Below, in pieces: positions 61,831-64,000 of a stretch of 64,000 nt of DNA (the first letter of the stretch is position 1; each line of letters starts with the position of its first letter). The stretch spans positions 122,771 to 186,770 of the forward strand of contig NZ_BOQN01000010.1 of assembly GCF_018332695.1 (NCBI RefSeq). Direction: 5' to 3'. The notes under the pieces were generated by a model. That model was not told the DNA's origin. It searched no databases and saw only the letters and a list, made by a program, of their open reading frames with translations. Source of the stretch: Paractinoplanes toevensis. Lineage in GTDB: Bacteria; Actinomycetota; Actinomycetes; Mycobacteriales; Micromonosporaceae. Both the position numbers and the translations under genes were made by a program.

Positions 61831-62625
61831 GTGACAGCGGGGATAGCGGCTCCGGCGATGGCCGAGGCGATCATGCGGCTACGCACCGCAGGCTGCGTTT
61901 TTGCCGAGGACGAGGCGGCCGTGCTGGCCGCCTCGGCGGCCGACGGGATCGAGTTGGCCGAGCTGGTCGACCGGCGCGCGCTGGGCGAACCGCTCGAGCA
62001 GGTCGTCGGCTACGCCGACTTCTGCGATGTCCGGGTGCGGCTGCGTCCGGGCGTCTTCGTTCCGCGCGTACGCAGTGAGCTCCTGGTCCGGGTCGCGGCC
62101 GAGATGGCTCGGCCCGGTGACGTGGTGGTCGACCTCTGCTGCGGGTCGGGCGCGCTCGGCCTGGCCGTCCGGCACCGGCAGCCGGCGATCGAGCTGTACG
62201 CGGCGGACGTCGATCCGGTCGCCGTCGCCTGCGCGCTGGACAACCTGGACACCGGCGTCTACCAGGGCGATCTATTCGATGCGCTTCCCTCGACGCTGCG
62301 TGGCCGGATCGCCGTGCTGCTGGCGAACGTGCCCTACGTCGCGACCAGGCACATTCCGCTGCTCCCGGCCGAGGCGCGCGATCACGAGCCGCACACGGCG
62401 CTGGACGGTGGCGACGACGGGCTCGACGTGTTCCGGGCCGTGGTCGCCGGGGCTCGCGATTGGCTCGCTCCCGGTGGGATCATGCTCTCCGAGATCATCG
62501 AGGCTCAGGCCGAGGCGGCGGGCACGGCAGTGCGGGCCGCCGGGCTCGAGGCTGACCTACGGTCCGACGAGGATCTGGAAGCAAGCATCATCCTGGGGCG
62601 GAAAACTGTCGGCCCGGTGCGATAA
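61831..62625 (+). CDS. HemK/PrmC-like protein N5-glutamine methyltransferase family
   Basis: This 264-residue AdoMet-dependent methyltransferase has VVDLCCGSGALGLAV and LLANVPYVA; the NPPY motif of PrmC appears as NVPY. The N-terminal helical domain (LGEPLEQVVGYADFCDVRVRLRPGVFVPR) also matches PrmC. It may modify release factors or other glutamines. The divergent comEA lies 96 bases away. Confidence 0.82.
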   Translation: MTAGIAAPAMAEAIMRLRTAGCVFAEDEAAVLAASAADGIELAELVDRRALGEPLEQVVGYADFCDVRVRLRPGVFVPRVRSELLVRVAAEMARPGDVVVDLCCGSGALGLAVRHRQPAIELYAADVDPVAVACALDNLDTGVYQGDLFDALPSTLRGRIAVLLANVPYVATRHIPLLPAEARDHEPHTALDGGDDGLDVFRAVVAGARDWLAPGGIMLSEIIEAQAEAAGTAVRAAGLEADLRSDEDLEASIILGRKTVGPVR

Positions 62626-62659
62626 GGTCGGCGACCTTCAGGGAGAGAAGAGGCGTCGG

Positions 62660-63961
62660 GTGGGCCTGCTACGGAGGGTTGCCCGGGCACGACTGGCCGG
62701 CCTGGTCATCCGGCGGTTACGCCGGGCGGGGTTCGCCGACGCCAAGTACGACGCACGCGGTTTCCGGGTCCGCTTCACCGCAGACGGTGACGAGACACCG
62801 ACGATTCTGGAGCTCGCCCCGCTGCTGGCCACGCGGGGTGGGCGCCGACGGGAGCGGGTCGACCGTTTCGTCGCCGGCCTGGTCAGGTCGCCCGGGCTGC
62901 CGCTGGATTGGGTGCAGGCGCGCCCGCTGCTACGCCCGGTGCTGCGCGGCGGCACGCCCGGGACACCGCTGCGGCGTCCGGTCCTGCCGTTTCTGTCGGA
63001 GTTCGTGGTGGTCGACAGCCCGGACACGATGACCTATGTCGGGCCGGAGCAACCGGCCGGTTGGGGGGTGAGTGCGGAGGAGGTCTTCGAGGCGGCCCGG
63101 GCGAACCTGTCCGGGGCGGTGCTGCACGGCGTCGCGAACGAGCCGGTGGTCGTGCGGTTCGTCGACGACGGTGACGCCTATTGGACGTCCCATCTGCTGC
63201 TGCCGCACTGGCTCGAGCGGCTCGCTGGGCAGGTGGGCGGCGTCCCGGTGGCGTTCGCGCCGGAACGCGGCACGCTGCTGGTCACGGCGGACGGGAGCGA
63301 CCACCTGGAGGGCTTGTTCGCGCTGGCGGAGGAGATCTACGCGGCATCGTCACGGCCGATCACCCCGATGGGCTACGCGAGCGACGAGAACGGCTGCACG
63401 GTGCCGTACCAGGCACCGCCAGGCACTCCGCTGCACCGCGCGGTCACGCGGGCCGAGCGCGTCCTGGCCATCCGCGAGTACGCCCGCCAGGCCGCCACCC
63501 AGCCGGACACCGCCGGCGCGCCAAACACGGCGGTCCCGCGCGGCCGTCCAGCCGGGGCAGAGCGACCGGCCCGGCCAACGCCACCGAACCAGGCGGAGGT
63601 GCCGAACCAGGCGGAGGTGCCGAACCAGGCGGAGGTGCCGAACCAGGCGGAGGTGCCGAACCAAGCGGAGGTGCCGGGCCCAGCGGAGGTGCCGGGCCCA
63701 GCGGAGGTGCCGGGCGTGGCCGAGCTGCCGAACCCGGCCGGGCTACCGGACCTGGCCGAGCTGCGGTTGGTGGACTCCGGCGAGCGAGGGTGGCGCACGC
63801 GTGCGCTCTGGGAGCGGAATGAGCCGATCCTGCTACCCACCGCCGACGAGGTTCAGGTCGGCGAGAACGTGTGCCTGTGGGCGGAGCTGGCCGCCCACCT
63901 GACCATGGCGCCCGGCTTCGAGCCGACCCGCTGGCTCGCCACCGGCTGGCCACGCGCCTAG
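62660..63961 (+). CDS. Hypothetical protein with N-Q-A-E-V-P tandem repeats
   Basis: In this 433-residue protein, residues 1-275 are a globular region resembling DUF1444-type proteins (VDSPDTMTYVGPEQPAGWGVSAEEVFEAARANL). Residues 309-368 are ten 6-residue repeats drifting from P-N-Q-A-E-V to P-G-P-A-E-V and then variants. A C-terminal globular part follows (GERGWRTRALWERNEPILLP). GTG 62660 is preceded by GGGAGAGAAGAGG. A longer reading starting at 61901 runs through the methyltransferase gene and is rejected. Confidence 0.72.
   Translation: MGLLRRVARARLAGLVIRRLRRAGFADAKYDARGFRVRFTADGDETPTILELAPLLATRGGRRRERVDRFVAGLVRSPGLPLDWVQARPLLRPVLRGGTPGTPLRRPVLPFLSEFVVVDSPDTMTYVGPEQPAGWGVSAEEVFEAARANLSGAVLHGVANEPVVVRFVDDGDAYWTSHLLLPHWLERLAGQVGGVPVAFAPERGTLLVTADGSDHLEGLFALAEEIYAASSRPITPMGYASDENGCTVPYQAPPGTPLHRAVTRAERVLAIREYARQAATQPDTAGAPNTAVPRGRPAGAERPARPTPPNQAEVPNQAEVPNQAEVPNQAEVPNQAEVPGPAEVPGPAEVPGVAELPNPAGLPDLAELRLVDSGERGWRTRALWERNEPILLPTADEVQVGENVCLWAELAAHLTMAPGFEPTRWLATGWPRA
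63584..63763 (+). repeat. Ten tandem copies of an 18-bp coding repeat
   Basis: Units begin CCGAACCAGGCGGAGGTG at 63584, 63602, 63620, 63638 and 63656; then two CCGGGCCCAGCGGAGGTG units (63674, 63692), and three more diverged ones to 63763. The array keeps the reading frame. The gradual decay toward the 3' side suggests recent slippage at the 5' side. Confidence 0.88.
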
Positions 63962-64000
63962 CGCCCCGGCCGGGCCGCGCCGGCCCACCTCGGCCCGGCC

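Noticed and set aside
63584..63763. CRISPR-like array
   Set aside because: The units are contiguous 18-mers without spacers and stay in the reading frame of a protein, so they are coding tandem repeats.
61901..63961. Long 686-residue frame that would fuse the methyltransferase region with the repeat protein
   Set aside because: Its first 250 codons run out of frame through the HemK-like gene and look like shadow; a good ribosome binding site and GTG at 62660 mark the real start.

Overview
The window is very GC-rich and tightly packed. It carries typical actinomycete chromosomal genes: an HrcA/CIRCE system, the block comEA-comEC-holA / rpsT / lepA / hemW / hrcA-dnaJ / rsmE / HIT / phoH-ybeY-CBS-cytidine deaminase-like-era / recO-uppS, IdeR/DmdR-type iron boxes, an ECF41 sigma factor and frequent GTG starts with 1-4 nt gene overlaps. 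Gene content and order suggest an actinomycete, most likely Micromonosporaceae (Actinoplanes-like). This is inference from style and synteny, not a database result.

Backbone. The housekeeping genes lie almost all on the minus strand and read from right to left: comEA (61.7 kb), comEC, holA, lepA, hemW, hrcA, dnaJ, rsmE, HIT, phoH, ybeY, CBS-domain protein, deaminase-like protein, era, recO and uppS (0.5 kb). rpsT is on the plus strand. In many actinobacteria hrcA-to-uppS is nearly continuous. Here it is opened by accessory blocks at about 2.1-5.5 kb, 10.7-12.0 kb, 12.4-23.3 kb and 24-41.3 kb.

Accessory blocks. (a) 2.1-5.5 kb: DUF4097-like lipoprotein, acyl-CoA thioesterase, GAF protein with a small partner, OafA-type acyltransferase. 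(b) 12.4-23.3 kb: GH3 beta-glucosidase; a complete iron-siderophore uptake locus (lipoprotein binding protein, two FecCD permeases, FecE ATPase and a half-transporter ABC pair whose ATP sites are degenerate in complementary ways), with two iron boxes; then a SpeD-like/LuxI-FeeM-like acyltransferase gene pair of unknown product. (c) 24-41.3 kb: Ser/Thr kinase; secreted duplicated-domain protein with a class F-like sortase and a membrane protein with a weakly VWA-like region; AhpD-like gene and ECF41 sigma factor with face-to-face ECF41 promoters; an aromatic-catabolism locus (LigA/LigB dioxygenase, citryl-CoA lyase-like, CaiB CoA-transferase, MDR dehydrogenase) divergent from an amidohydrolase and an IclR regulator; a GH12 endoglucanase; a decayed SEC-C gene with a 35-bp degenerate tandem repeat; a MarR/deazaflavin reductase/azoreductase unit.

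Right part. The hrcA-dnaJ operon has a CIRCE element. hemW is followed by an enoyl-CoA hydratase, a lysozyme-like exported protein, a membrane PAS protein and a GlsB-type protein. Then come lepA, a repeat-expanded MOSC protein, DUF4240, an APH-like kinase, rpsT, holA and the DNA-uptake genes comEC/comEA. A HemK-like methyltransferase and a protein with ten decaying 18-bp repeats close the window. Both strong REP-like copies (about 80 bp, 95% identical, opposite orientation) lie in convergent spacers at 41.4 and 54.9 kb. No rRNA, tRNA, CRISPR array, insertion sequence or prophage was seen.
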